Assembly: GCF_916618755.1 (NCBI RefSeq)
Contig: NZ_CAKAKB010000006.1
Coordinates: 186,001 to 250,000, forward strand
Length of the DNA stretch: 64,000 nt
Direction of reading: 5' to 3'
Source: Actinotalea sp. Marseille-Q4924
GTDB taxonomy: Bacteria > Actinomycetota > Actinomycetes > Actinomycetales > Cellulomonadaceae
The translations under genes and the position numbers were made by a program. Shown piece by piece: positions 8,345-16,489 of this stretch; positions within the stretch are counted from its first letter, which is position 1, and the number at the start of each line of letters is the position of its first letter. Below the pieces are notes generated by a model. The model saw only the letters and a program-made list of their open reading frames with translations. It searched no databases and was not told the DNA's origin.

Positions 8345-9223
8345 GTGAGCAGCATCGCCGGAGCCGGGACCGGCTCGTCCGCCACCTCTCCGTCCGACGT
8401 CGCACCGGCGTCGCCGGTCCGCCGCACGAAGCTGCCGCTGGTGGCCCGCCGGCTGGAGGTCCTGCGGGTCGAGGACCTCTCCGCGTCGATGCGTCGGGTG
8501 GCCCTCGGCGGGCCGGAGCTCGCCGGGTTCCGCTCCGACGGCCCGACCGACCACGCCAAGGTCTGGTTCCCGCCGGACGGTCGGCCCGACGACGCCCCGC
8601 TGCTGCCGTCCGAGGTCGACGGCGCCTGGGTCGCCCCCGACGGCGCCACGTGCCGCGACTACTCCATCCGGACGTTCGACCCGGGGGCGGGCGAGGTGGT
8701 CCTCGACATGGCCGTCCACGCGCACGGCCCGGCCGGTCGCTGGGCGGCGCAGGCCCGCCCCGGGCAGCAGCTCGGTCTGCTGGGTCCGAAGACGACGAAG
8801 ACTCCGCCGATGGACCGCGACCGCTACGTCTTCGCGGTCGACGAGACGGGCCTCCCCGGGCTGCAGAGCTGGCTCGAGCAGCTGCCCGCCGGGCCGCGCG
8901 TGCGCGTGCTCGCCGAGGTGGGCGGCACGGCGGACGAGGTCCCAGTGCCCGAGCACCCGGGCGTCGAGGTCACGTGGCTGCACCGCGGGACCGCGGAGCC
9001 CGGCACGACGACGCTCCTGCCCGACGCGGTCCGCGACGCGCTGACCGAGCTCCCCGACGACGCGACGGTGTGGCTCTGGGCCGCCGCCGAGGCGACGGTC
9101 GTGCGCGCGATCCGCGGGCACGTCACCCGCAGCGGCCTGGACAAGCGCTCCTGCTCGATGACGGGCTACTGGCGTCTCGGGGTCGCGAACTTCGACCACA
9201 AGAGCGAGGACGGCCAGGCCTGA
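8345..9223 (+). CDS. Siderophore-interacting protein, FAD-binding ferric reductase family
   Basis: 292 residues of the ViuB/SIP family. These cytoplasmic flavoproteins reduce ferric siderophores with NAD(P)H or ferredoxin and so free the iron. The FAD-binding R-x-Y-S motif is at RDYSIRTF (Arg104). The NAD-side domain has VLAEVGGTADE and WLWAAAEATVVRAIRG, and the C-terminus has the diagnostic Lys and GYWRLG (DKRSCSMTGYWRLG). The GTG at 8345 is the best start. A hairpin follows the gene, and the next genes encode an iron-siderophore ABC transporter behind an iron box, so the function fits the context. I see no iron box in front of this gene itself. Confidence 0.92.
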   Translation: MSSIAGAGTGSSATSPSDVAPASPVRRTKLPLVARRLEVLRVEDLSASMRRVALGGPELAGFRSDGPTDHAKVWFPPDGRPDDAPLLPSEVDGAWVAPDGATCRDYSIRTFDPGAGEVVLDMAVHAHGPAGRWAAQARPGQQLGLLGPKTTKTPPMDRDRYVFAVDETGLPGLQSWLEQLPAGPRVRVLAEVGGTADEVPVPEHPGVEVTWLHRGTAEPGTTTLLPDAVRDALTELPDDATVWLWAAAEATVVRAIRGHVTRSGLDKRSCSMTGYWRLGVANFDHKSEDGQA

Positions 9224-9241
9224 GCTGCCGCGGGCGCTGCC

Positions 9242-9273
9242 GCCCTCGGCGTCGCGCGCGCCGCACCGAGGGC
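9242..9273 (+). terminator. Terminator after siderophore-interacting protein gene
   Basis: Perfect 8-bp inverted repeat GCCCTCGG (9242-9249) and CCGAGGGC (9266-9273) with a 16-nt GC-rich loop, 18 bp after the stop codon. It separates this gene from the iron-box promoter downstream. Confidence 0.55.
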
Positions 9274-9310
9274 GCCGGTCGCGCCGAGGACCGGTACGGC
9301 TGCGACGAAC

Positions 9311-9347
9311 TTGCCTCGCGACAAAGGTAAGCCTTACCTTCCTCGCG
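9311..9347 (+). promoter_or_regulatory. Promoter of iron ABC operon, probably leaderless
   Basis: TTGCCT (9311-9316), a 17-bp spacer and TTACCT (9334-9339) form a plausible sigma-A-type promoter. Transcription would then start at about 9346-9347, which is the GTG start codon of the ATPase gene, so the mRNA is probably leaderless. The iron box overlaps spacer and -10. Confidence 0.6.
9323..9341 (+). promoter_or_regulatory. IdeR/DtxR iron box
   Basis: AAAGGTAAGCCTTACCTTC is a 19-bp site with a perfect palindrome (AAGGTAAG, C, CTTACCTT) and matches the IdeR/DtxR consensus TWAGGTWAGSCTWACCTWA closely. It covers the likely -10 of the downstream transporter operon, so iron-loaded IdeR would block transcription. 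Confidence 0.9.
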
Positions 9348-10198
9348 TGACCTTGCTGCACTCCCTGCCGACGACCGCACCGTCGCCGACCGCCGACGAC
9401 GACGCGCTGAGCGGCCGCGGCCTCCGGCTGGCCTACGGGCGCGGCGCCGTCGTCGTGCACGAGGCGGACGTCCGGCTGCGCGCCGGCGAGGTCACCGTGC
9501 TCGCCGGGCCGAACGGCAGCGGCAAGTCGACCGTGCTCCGTGCCCTCGCCCGTCTCCACGAGCCGGAGGCGGGCGCGGTCACGCTCCCCGACGGCGACGC
9601 CCGCGCGCTCGACGCCCGCGCCTTCGCCCGCCGCGTCACGCTCCTCGCGCAGAACCGCCCGGTGCCCGGCGGGGTCACGGTGCGCGAGGTCGTCCAGTAC
9701 GGGCGCCACCCGCACCGACCCCGGTGGCGCGGCACCGACGACGACGGCCCGCGCGCCGTCGCGTGGGCCATGGACGTCACCGGCGTCGCCGCCATGGCCG
9801 ACCGTCCCGCGGACGAGCTCTCCGGCGGCGAGCTGCAGCGCGTCTGGCTCGCGAGCAGCCTCGCCCAGGACACGCGCGTCCTCCTGCTCGACGAGCCGAC
9901 GAACCACCTCGACCTCCGGTACCAGGTCGAGGTCCTCGACCTGGTCCGCGACCTCGCGGAGGACCACGGCGTCGCCGTCGGCGTCGTGCTGCACGACCTC
10001 GAGCACGCGGCGCGCGTCGCCGACCGCCTCGTCCTGCTGCACCGCGGCGTCGTCGTCGGCGAGGGACCGCCCGAGCAGGTGCTCGACGCCGCGACGCTCA
10101 CCGAGGTGTACGGCCTGCCCGTCGAGGTCTCGCTCGACGGGCACGGCCACGTCCGGATCCACCCCGTCGGCCGGCAGCGCCGCGCCGCGCCGCGCTGA
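9347..10198 (+). CDS. Iron-siderophore ABC transporter ATP-binding protein
   Basis: 283 residues of the FecE/FepC type. It powers import of ferric siderophore through the fused permease two genes downstream. Walker A GPNGSGKS is at 54-61, the signature LSGGELQR at 158-165, Walker B LLLLDEPT with Asp182 and Glu183, and the H-loop His in VVLHDLEHAARVADR. The GTG at 9347 is chosen because it coincides with the predicted transcription start; an upstream in-frame ATG at 9311 would lie inside the promoter and iron box. About 100 bp without a gene separate it from the binding protein. Confidence 0.92.
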   Translation: MTLLHSLPTTAPSPTADDDALSGRGLRLAYGRGAVVVHEADVRLRAGEVTVLAGPNGSGKSTVLRALARLHEPEAGAVTLPDGDARALDARAFARRVTLLAQNRPVPGGVTVREVVQYGRHPHRPRWRGTDDDGPRAVAWAMDVTGVAAMADRPADELSGGELQRVWLASSLAQDTRVLLLDEPTNHLDLRYQVEVLDLVRDLAEDHGVAVGVVLHDLEHAARVADRLVLLHRGVVVGEGPPEQVLDAATLTEVYGLPVEVSLDGHGHVRIHPVGRQRRAAPR

Positions 10199-10300
10199 GC
10201 CGACCCACCCGCTCCCCGACCACCCTCACCGAGGCCGCCACCGCGGCCGCGGTCGTCGCCCTGCCCACCGCCCGACGCCGACCCCACCCGAGAGGAACCC

Positions 10301-11296
10301 ATGACCCCCGCACGACTCCCCCGCCGCCTCGCCGTCGGCCTGGTCGCCCTGACGACGACGGCGCTCGCCGCCTGCGGCACGACCGAGGACCCGGCCGCCC
10401 CGACGCCCGACGACGAGCCGGCGACCGCCAGCGAACCGGTCACCGTCACCGACGAGCGCGGTGAGGTGACGCTGGACGCCCCGGCCCAGGACGTGGTCTC
10501 GCTCGGGTGGGGCCTCACCGAGAACCTGCTGAGCCTGGGCGTGGTGCCGGTCGGGCAGGCCGACGTCGAGGGCTACGGCACCTGGAACACGGTCGTGCCG
10601 CTCGAGGGGGAGGTCGCGGACGTCGGCTTCCGTGGCGAGCCGAGCCTCGAGGCGATCGCGGCGCTCGACGCCGACCTCGTCGTCACCACGACCGACCTGC
10701 CGGAGGACGTCATCGCGCAGATCGAGGAGCAGGTGCCGGTCGTGGCGCTGCGCGGGTCGGACGCGACCGACCCGATCGGCTACATGCGCGACACCGTCGA
10801 GCTGCTGGGCGAGGTCACCGGCACGCAGGACCGCGCGGACGAGCTGCTCGCGGGCTTCGACGCCGCGCTGGCGGAGGGCCGCGCCGCGATCGAGGAGGCC
10901 GGGCTCGCGGGAGCCCCGGTCGTCATGGCGGACGGCTGGGACACGAACGGGGTCGTCTCCGTCCGCATGTTCACCGACGGCTCGTACTTCGGCGCGATCC
11001 TCGAGGAGCTCGGCCTGGACAACGTCTGGCAGGGCGAGGGCGACCCGGACTACGGGCTGGCGCAGACCGACGTCGAGGGTCTGACCGCCCTCGAGGACGT
11101 CGACTTCCTCTACGCCGCCAACGCCGCGTTCCCCGACCCGTTCGGCGAGAGCCTCGAGGGCAACCCCATCTGGGAGCAGCTGCCCTTCGTGACGTCGGAC
11201 TCGGTGCACCGCATGCCCGACGGCATCTGGCTGTTCGGCGGCCCGGCCTCGGGCGAGGCGTACATCGACGCCGTCGTCGCGGCGCTCACCGCGTGA
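10301..11296 (+). CDS. Iron-siderophore binding lipoprotein
   Basis: 331 residues. The lipoprotein signal ends in ALAAC with Cys25 as the lipidated residue, followed by a Pro/Asp/Thr-rich linker. The body is a class III (FepB/FhuD-type) binding protein: TDERGEVTLDAPAQDVVSLG, EPSLEAIAALDADLVVTT and GPASGEAYIDAVVAAL. It delivers the ferric complex to the fused permease encoded 16 bp downstream. The ATG at 10301 follows GAGAGGAA. Substrate type cannot be told. Confidence 0.93.
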   Translation: MTPARLPRRLAVGLVALTTTALAACGTTEDPAAPTPDDEPATASEPVTVTDERGEVTLDAPAQDVVSLGWGLTENLLSLGVVPVGQADVEGYGTWNTVVPLEGEVADVGFRGEPSLEAIAALDADLVVTTTDLPEDVIAQIEEQVPVVALRGSDATDPIGYMRDTVELLGEVTGTQDRADELLAGFDAALAEGRAAIEEAGLAGAPVVMADGWDTNGVVSVRMFTDGSYFGAILEELGLDNVWQGEGDPDYGLAQTDVEGLTALEDVDFLYAANAAFPDPFGESLEGNPIWEQLPFVTSDSVHRMPDGIWLFGGPASGEAYIDAVVAALTA

Positions 11297-11312
11297 CCCG
11301 CGCCGCCTGACC

Positions 11313-13412
11313 ATGACCACGACCACCCCGGCCGCCGTCGTCGGCCCGCCCGGCGACGTGCCGCGGCCGCCGACGACGGCGCGCGCCCGCACCGCGCGCG
11401 GCGTCGCGTTCGCGCTGGTCGGGGTGGTCGTCGTGGTCCTGGCGGCGGTCGACCTCACGCTGGGCACCGCGGACGTCGACGCGCTGGACCTGCTCGGGCT
11501 GCTCGCCGGCCGTGACGACGAGGCGCTCGCCGTGCTCGTCGCCTCCCGGCTGCCCCGCGTCCTCGCGGCCCTGCTCGTCGGCACGGCCCTGGGCGCCGCG
11601 GGGGCGGTGCTCCAGTCGGTCGCCCGCAACCCGCTCGCGTCGCCGGACACGCTCGCCGTCAACGCCGGGGGCTACCTGCTCGTCGTCGTGGCCGCGGTGA
11701 TCGGGGTGAGCCTTCCCCTGCCGGTGCGCGGGCTCCTGGCCTTCGTGGGCGGCCTGGCGGCGGCGGCCCTCGTGCTCGCCGTCGCCCGGGCCGGCGCCAC
11801 CGGGCCGACGCGCCTCGTGCTCGCCGGCTCGGCGGTCAGCATCGCGCTGGCATCGGTGACGATGGTGCTGCTGCTCGTGTACTCCCAGGAGACGACCGGG
11901 CTGTTCGCCTGGGGCAGCGGCTCGGTCGCGCAGTCCGGGCTGCGGACGGTCACGCAGGTGGCGCCCGTCGTCGTCCTCGGCGTGGTCGCGCTCGTGGCGC
12001 TCGGCCGGCGCCTCGACGTCCTCGCGCTCGGCGACGACGCCGCCCGCTCCCTCGGCCTGGACGTGCGGCGCACGCGCGTGGGCGTCGTCGTGCTGGCGGT
12101 GGTCCTCGCGGCCGCGGCGGTCACCGTCGCGGGCCCCATCGGCTTCGTCGGCCTGGCCGCCCCGGTCCTCGCGCGCATGCTCGCCCGGCGCGTCCCCGGC
12201 CTGTCGGCGCACGGCGCCGTCGTCCCGCTGGCCGCGCTGGTGGGCTGCGTGGTCGTGCTGGCCGCCGACGTCGCCCTGCGCCTCCTCGTGCCGGCGTCGT
12301 CCGGGACGGTCATTCCGACGGGCGTGGCGACGACGCTGGTCGGTGCAGTCGTGCTCGTGGTGGTGGCGTCCCGCCTCCGCGACGACGTCGCCCGCAGCCG
12401 CACGGCGAACGCGGGCGCCCGGCCGGCGACCCGGCGGCTGGTGGCGACCACGGCCGCCGTCGTCGTGGCGCTGCTGGCGGGGGCCGTGGTGGCGGCGCTG
12501 CTGCTCGGCGACCGGCTCCTGCTGCTCGGCGACGTCGGGCTCTGGGCCCGGGGCCGGTCCGGTGGTCTCGTGACGTTCGTGCTGGACCAGCGGGTGCCGC
12601 GGGTGCTGGCCGCACTCGTCGCCGGGGCCGCGCTGGGGCTCGCAGGGACGCTCGTCCAGGCCGTCGCACGGAACCCGCTGGCCGAGCCCGGCCTGCTCGG
12701 CATCACCGGCGGCGCGGGGGTCGGGGCGGTGCTGCTCATCGGCGTCGCGCCGGCCGCCGGGGTGTGGGAGATCTCGGCCGCCGCGGCGGTCGGGGCGGTC
12801 ATCGCCTTCGTCGTGGTCTGGGCGCTCGCCCGGCGCGGCGGGCTCGGCTCGGACCGGGTGGTGCTCGTCGGGGTGGGGGTCAGCGCGGCGGCCGCGGCGA
12901 TCACGACCGTCGTCGTCGTGGTGACGAACCCGTACAGCACGACGGCGGCGCTGACCTGGCTGTCCGGGTCGACGTACGGGCGCTCCCTCGAGCAGAGCGT
13001 GCCCGCTGCGGTGGCGCTCGCCGTCGCGCTCCCGGCCTCGCTCGCCGCTGCTCGGACGCTGGACCTGCTCGCCCTCGACGACGACACCCCCCGCGTCCTC
13101 GGTGTGCCGCTCGGGGGTGCACGGCTGCGCCTGCTCGTGCTGGCCGGGGCGCTGACCGCGTCCGCGGTGTCGGCCGTGGGCGTGGTGGGGTTCGTGGGCC
13201 TCGTGGCGCCGCACCTGGCGCGGCGCCTCGTCGGCTCGGCGCACCGGCGGTCGCTGCCGGTGGCGACGCTGCTGGGCGCGGTGCTCGTGAGCGTCGCGGA
13301 CACGATCGGGCGGACGGTGGTCGCACCCGGCCAGCTGCCCGTCGGCCTCATCACGGCGCTGGTGGGGACGCCGTACTTCGTCCACCTGCTCTGGCGGACG
13401 CGGCGGGCGTAG
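11313..13412 (+). CDS. Fused iron-siderophore permease, two FecCD modules
   Basis: 699 residues, about twice a normal FecCD permease. Two homologous halves, each with about nine or ten membrane segments, are visible from the repeated motif SRLPRVLAALLVGTALGAAG ... LQSVARNPLASPD (about residues 77-115) and QRVPRVLAALVAGAALGLAG ... VQAVARNPLAEPG (about 425-460). Each half also has a GFVGL-containing coupling loop (GPIGFVGLAAPVLARM and GVVGFVGLVAPHLARRL). The fused layout is that of FhuB, so one polypeptide forms the whole membrane channel and only one permease gene is needed. It is the last gene of the iron operon. Confidence 0.94.
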   Translation: MTTTTPAAVVGPPGDVPRPPTTARARTARGVAFALVGVVVVVLAAVDLTLGTADVDALDLLGLLAGRDDEALAVLVASRLPRVLAALLVGTALGAAGAVLQSVARNPLASPDTLAVNAGGYLLVVVAAVIGVSLPLPVRGLLAFVGGLAAAALVLAVARAGATGPTRLVLAGSAVSIALASVTMVLLLVYSQETTGLFAWGSGSVAQSGLRTVTQVAPVVVLGVVALVALGRRLDVLALGDDAARSLGLDVRRTRVGVVVLAVVLAAAAVTVAGPIGFVGLAAPVLARMLARRVPGLSAHGAVVPLAALVGCVVVLAADVALRLLVPASSGTVIPTGVATTLVGAVVLVVVASRLRDDVARSRTANAGARPATRRLVATTAAVVVALLAGAVVAALLLGDRLLLLGDVGLWARGRSGGLVTFVLDQRVPRVLAALVAGAALGLAGTLVQAVARNPLAEPGLLGITGGAGVGAVLLIGVAPAAGVWEISAAAAVGAVIAFVVVWALARRGGLGSDRVVLVGVGVSAAAAAITTVVVVVTNPYSTTAALTWLSGSTYGRSLEQSVPAAVALAVALPASLAAARTLDLLALDDDTPRVLGVPLGGARLRLLVLAGALTASAVSAVGVVGFVGLVAPHLARRLVGSAHRRSLPVATLLGAVLVSVADTIGRTVVAPGQLPVGLITALVGTPYFVHLLWRTRRA

Positions 13413-13442
13413 CGCTGCGCGGGCGCGGGTAGCGTCGGCGGC

Positions 13443-14063
13443 ATGACGACGCCCGCCCCGGACCGCCGCAGCCGCTGGACCCGCAAGATCGAGGCGGACC
13501 CCGGCCACTCGCACTGGTACGTCGAGCGGTTCCGCCGGATGCGGGCCGACGGGGCGGACCTCGCCGGCGAGGCGCGGATGGTCGACGCGATGCTGGCCCG
13601 CGGCTCCCGCGTCCTGGACGCCGGGTGCGGGCCCGGCCGGGTCGGCGGCGAGCTGCACCGGCGCGGGCACGTCGTCGTCGGCGTGGACGTCGACCCGGTG
13701 CTCATCGAGGCCGCTGAGCAGGACGCTCCCGGGCCCACGTGGCTCGTCGAGGACCTCGTCGAGCTCGACCTGCCCGCGCGCGGGGTGGCCGAGCCGTTCG
13801 ACGCGATCGTCTGCGCGGGCAACGTCATGACGTTCCTGGCGCCCGGTACGGAGGTCGAGGTGCTGCGGCGGCTGGGTGCGCACCTGGCGCCGGAGGGCCG
13901 GCTCGCGGTCGGCTTCGGTGCGGGCCGCGGCTACGCGTTCGTGCAGTTCTTCGCCGACGTCGAGGTGGCCGGCCTTCGCCTCGACCTGGCCCTGTCGACG
14001 TGGGACCTGCGCCCGTTCACGCCGGAGTCCGACTTCCTCGTCGCGGTGCTGCGCCGCGCCTGA
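13443..14063 (+). CDS. SAM-dependent methyltransferase, class I
   Basis: 206 residues. Motif I is SRVLDAGCGPGRVGGEL (about 58-74), followed by the acidic loop VVGVDVDP and motif IV FDAIVCAGNVMTFL. The N-terminal HSHWYVERFRRM is common in small actinobacterial methyltransferases of unknown substrate. The gene starts 30 bp after the iron permease and ends before family A hairpin A6. Co-transcription with the transporter is possible but not shown. Confidence 0.85.
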   Translation: MTTPAPDRRSRWTRKIEADPGHSHWYVERFRRMRADGADLAGEARMVDAMLARGSRVLDAGCGPGRVGGELHRRGHVVVGVDVDPVLIEAAEQDAPGPTWLVEDLVELDLPARGVAEPFDAIVCAGNVMTFLAPGTEVEVLRRLGAHLAPEGRLAVGFGAGRGYAFVQFFADVEVAGLRLDLALSTWDLRPFTPESDFLVAVLRRA

Positions 14064-14081
14064 GTCAGGGCGCCGCGACGT

Positions 14082-14126
14082 ATCGGGGAAGGTTCGTCGC
14101 GCATGGCGTCACGGATCTTCCCCGTT
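14082..14126 (-). repeat. Family A palindromic element, copy A6
   Basis: 45 bp, arms ATCGGGGAAGGTTCGTCGC and GTCACGGATCTTCCCCGTT (14 of 19 pairs) with a GCATGGC loop, the reverse of the A1-A3 loop. It begins 18 bp after the methyltransferase stop and lies between convergent genes, where it may serve as a bidirectional terminator. Confidence 0.8.
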
Positions 14127-14161
14127 GCGACGCCTCGGCTGCCGAACGTCCCGGGCAGCCC

Positions 14162-14911
14162 TCAGCGCGGCGGCGGGTCCGGGACGACGATGTAGCCCTC
14201 GCGCACGTCGCCGACGACCCGCAGCCACGGGTCCTGCTGCGCCCACCGCCACGCCAGGTACGCGCAGAAGATCGCGTCCACCTCGTCCTCGACGACGCGC
14301 AGGTCGACCTTGCGGGTGGCCGTGGCCACCGCACGGCGCAGCTGGCCCCACCGCGGGGACGCCCCCAGCGCGAGCGGCTCCTCGCAGTGCTTCTCCATGT
14401 GGGCGAGGAGGTCCCCCAGCGCCACACGCAGCCGGGGCAGGTCCCGCGCGGGCCCGCGCTGCTTGTACGGGATGACGGTGTCGAGGTCGAACAGCGTCAC
14501 CATCGCGGGGTGCGGGTAGACCTCGACGGCCACCGAGCGGTCGCGGGCGGGCGGTGTCGCGGGGTCCACGTCCCAGCCGAACCGCTCCGCGAGCACCTCG
14601 CCCCGCGGGGGGTCGAACCACGGCCAGGACCGGTTCGCGGGGTGGCAGCCGGCATGGAAGGCCCGGAACTCGCGTGTCACCTGCGCCTCGCACTGGCGCT
14701 GCCCGGTCGCGTTCGGCACCACCAGGGGTGCGTCCACCCCCGCGACGACGACGGCGCCGCGGGCGTGCATGTCGACGAACGCCGCGATCTCGTCGTCGGT
14801 CCGCACCGAGGTCGACCCGATCAGCCGGCCCTCCGCGTCCAGCGCGGCCACGCCCGTCCGGTTGCGGTGGCTCCAGGCCAGGTCGAGGCCCAGGTGCACG
14901 ACGGTGTCCAC
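14162..14911 (-). CDS. DUF429 protein, predicted RNase H-fold nuclease
   Basis: 249 residues from the GTG at 14911. The start HLGLDLAWSHRNRTGVAALD has the paired Asp and Trp seen in DUF429 proteins, and VVVAGVDAPLVVPNATGQRQCE, VAVEVYPHPAMV and VDLRVVEDEVDAIFCAYLAW supply the other conserved acidic residues. DUF429 is predicted to have an RNase H-like fold; no reaction is known to me. An in-frame ATG lies 54 bp further upstream, but the conserved region begins right at the GTG. Confidence 0.8.
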   Translation of the reverse strand: MDTVVHLGLDLAWSHRNRTGVAALDAEGRLIGSTSVRTDDEIAAFVDMHARGAVVVAGVDAPLVVPNATGQRQCEAQVTREFRAFHAGCHPANRSWPWFDPPRGEVLAERFGWDVDPATPPARDRSVAVEVYPHPAMVTLFDLDTVIPYKQRGPARDLPRLRVALGDLLAHMEKHCEEPLALGASPRWGQLRRAVATATRKVDLRVVEDEVDAIFCAYLAWRWAQQDPWLRVVGDVREGYIVVPDPPPR

Positions 14912-15019
14912 GGCTCCAGACTCCCACCGTCCCGCACCGCGTGGGGGGACCACAGGGCCGTTCACAGGCGCGGCACGGCGCCGGCGTCCGTGTCGGCGCC
15001 CTGTGGCACCGTTCCGCCC

Positions 15020-15814
15020 GTGACCCGACGTCGAGACCCGTTCGCCCGCGCGGCCGGGCGCCGCCGACGCCGGGTGAACCGGCTCGTCACGGTGGTCGCG
15101 ACCGTGGCGTCGGTGCTGCTCGCGGCCCTACTGCTCACGGCGACGGACACGGCCGCCGAGCTGGGCCTGCCGGACCCGCTGGGCGCCCGGGAACCCACCG
15201 GCACCGTCGTCGGCGTGACGGCGCAGGAGCTCGCCGACGCGCGGGCCGCGCTCGCGGTGCTGCCGGTCAAGGGCCGGGCGCCGAGGACGGGCTACGAGCG
15301 CGAGCACTTCGGCGACGGCTGGGTCGACGTCGACCGCAACGGCTGCGACACCCGCAACGACGTCCTCAGCCGGGACCTCGTCGACGTCACGACCGACCCG
15401 ACCACCGGCGGGTGCGTGGTGCTGACCGGCCGGCTGCTCGACCCCTTCAGCGACGAGGAGCTCGCGTTCGAGCGCGGCGAGCGCAGCGCGGACGTCCAGG
15501 TCGATCACGTCGTCGCGCTGTCCGACGCGTGGCAGAAGGGCGCGCAGCAGTGGTCGGCCGAGCAGCGCGTCGCGTTCGCCAACGACCCGGCCAACCTCCT
15601 CGCGGTCGACGGCGACCTCAACCAGCTCAAGGGCGCCTCCGACGCCGCGACCTGGCTCCCGCCGCACCGCGGCTTCCGCTGCCGGTACGTGCTCACGCAG
15701 GCGACGGTCAAGGCCGCCTACGGCCTGTGGGTCACGGCGGCCGAGCGCGACGCCATCGACCGCGAGCTCGACCGGTGCGTGGTCGTCGACGACCTGCTGG
15801 AGGGCGCGCGCTGA
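15020..15814 (+). CDS. Membrane-anchored or secreted HNH-type nuclease (DUF1524/GmrSD C-terminal-like)
   Basis: 264 residues. An Arg-rich start is followed by one hydrophobic segment (about 20-42, VTVVATVASVLLAALLLTA), so the catalytic part is outside the membrane. The nuclease core is GDGWVDVDRNGCDTRNDVL, VQVDHVVALSDAWQKGA with the metal-binding DH, and NLLAVDGDLNQLKGASDAATWLPP. This is the DUF1524-like beta-beta-alpha metal nuclease found in many secreted actinobacterial proteins. It may scavenge nucleic acid or act in competition. The GTG at 15020 has no strong ribosome-binding site, but the basic segment before the membrane span starts there. Confidence 0.87.
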   Translation: MTRRRDPFARAAGRRRRRVNRLVTVVATVASVLLAALLLTATDTAAELGLPDPLGAREPTGTVVGVTAQELADARAALAVLPVKGRAPRTGYEREHFGDGWVDVDRNGCDTRNDVLSRDLVDVTTDPTTGGCVVLTGRLLDPFSDEELAFERGERSADVQVDHVVALSDAWQKGAQQWSAEQRVAFANDPANLLAVDGDLNQLKGASDAATWLPPHRGFRCRYVLTQATVKAAYGLWVTAAERDAIDRELDRCVVVDDLLEGAR

Positions 15815-15836
15815 GGTCGGCGGGTCGAGGCCCGGC

Positions 15837-16403
15837 TCAGGCCCGCGGCAGGATCCCCGCGCCCGGGAGCACCTCGAACACGAGCTGGGTCTCGGTGTGC
15901 CGCACCGTCGGGTGGACGTTGAGGTGCTCGAGCACGAGGTCGCGCAGCGCCGCGGCGGTGTCGACCGCCACGTGCAGGAGGTAGTCGTCCTCCCCCGCCA
16001 CGTGGAAGATCGTCAGGACGCCGGGGATCCGCTGGACCATCGCGTGGAACGCCAGCACGTGGTCGCGCCCGTGCGTGGCGAGCCGCACCTTCACGACCGC
16101 CTGGATGCCCAGGCCGAGGGCGGCCGGGTCGACGTCGGCGGTGAACCGCCGCACCACCCCCGACTCGCGCAGGGCCCGGACGCGCTGCGAGCAGGTGGAC
16201 TCCGCGATGCCCGCACGGGCCGCGAGCGCGGCGTTCGTCAGCCGGCCGTTCTCGACGAGCTCGGCCAGCAGCCGCAGGTCCGTCCGGTCCAGCACCCCGC
16301 CGGGTGCGCGCGCACCGCCGACGGCGCCGCCCGGACCCGCTGGGCGCCCGCCGGCTCGCCGCGGATCCTGCGTCGTCGTCGACTCCTCCACGCACGGCAT
16401 CAT
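15837..16403 (-). CDS. Lrp/AsnC family transcriptional regulator
   Basis: 188 residues. An N-terminal stretch of about 38 Gly/Pro/Ala-rich residues precedes the winged helix (LDRTDLRLLAELVENGRLTNAALAARAGIAESTCSQRVRALRESG) and the RAM ligand domain with IPGVLTIFHVAGEDDYLLHV. It is divergent from the PLP lyase and E1-like genes with 86 bp between starts. That arrangement usually means local control of the neighbour by an amino acid or its keto acid, here probably methionine or a branched-chain compound. The first of two adjacent ATGs (16403) is used. Confidence 0.92.
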   Translation of the reverse strand: MMPCVEESTTTQDPRRAGGRPAGPGGAVGGARAPGGVLDRTDLRLLAELVENGRLTNAALAARAGIAESTCSQRVRALRESGVVRRFTADVDPAALGLGIQAVVKVRLATHGRDHVLAFHAMVQRIPGVLTIFHVAGEDDYLLHVAVDTAAALRDLVLEHLNVHPTVRHTETQLVFEVLPGAGILPRA

Positions 16404-16489
16404 GCAGGATCCAGCGGTGAACCGCCCAGCACCGACGAGATCTGCGTCACATCTTGAGGGCGGCCGCAGGATCGGGCGACCATCGACCG

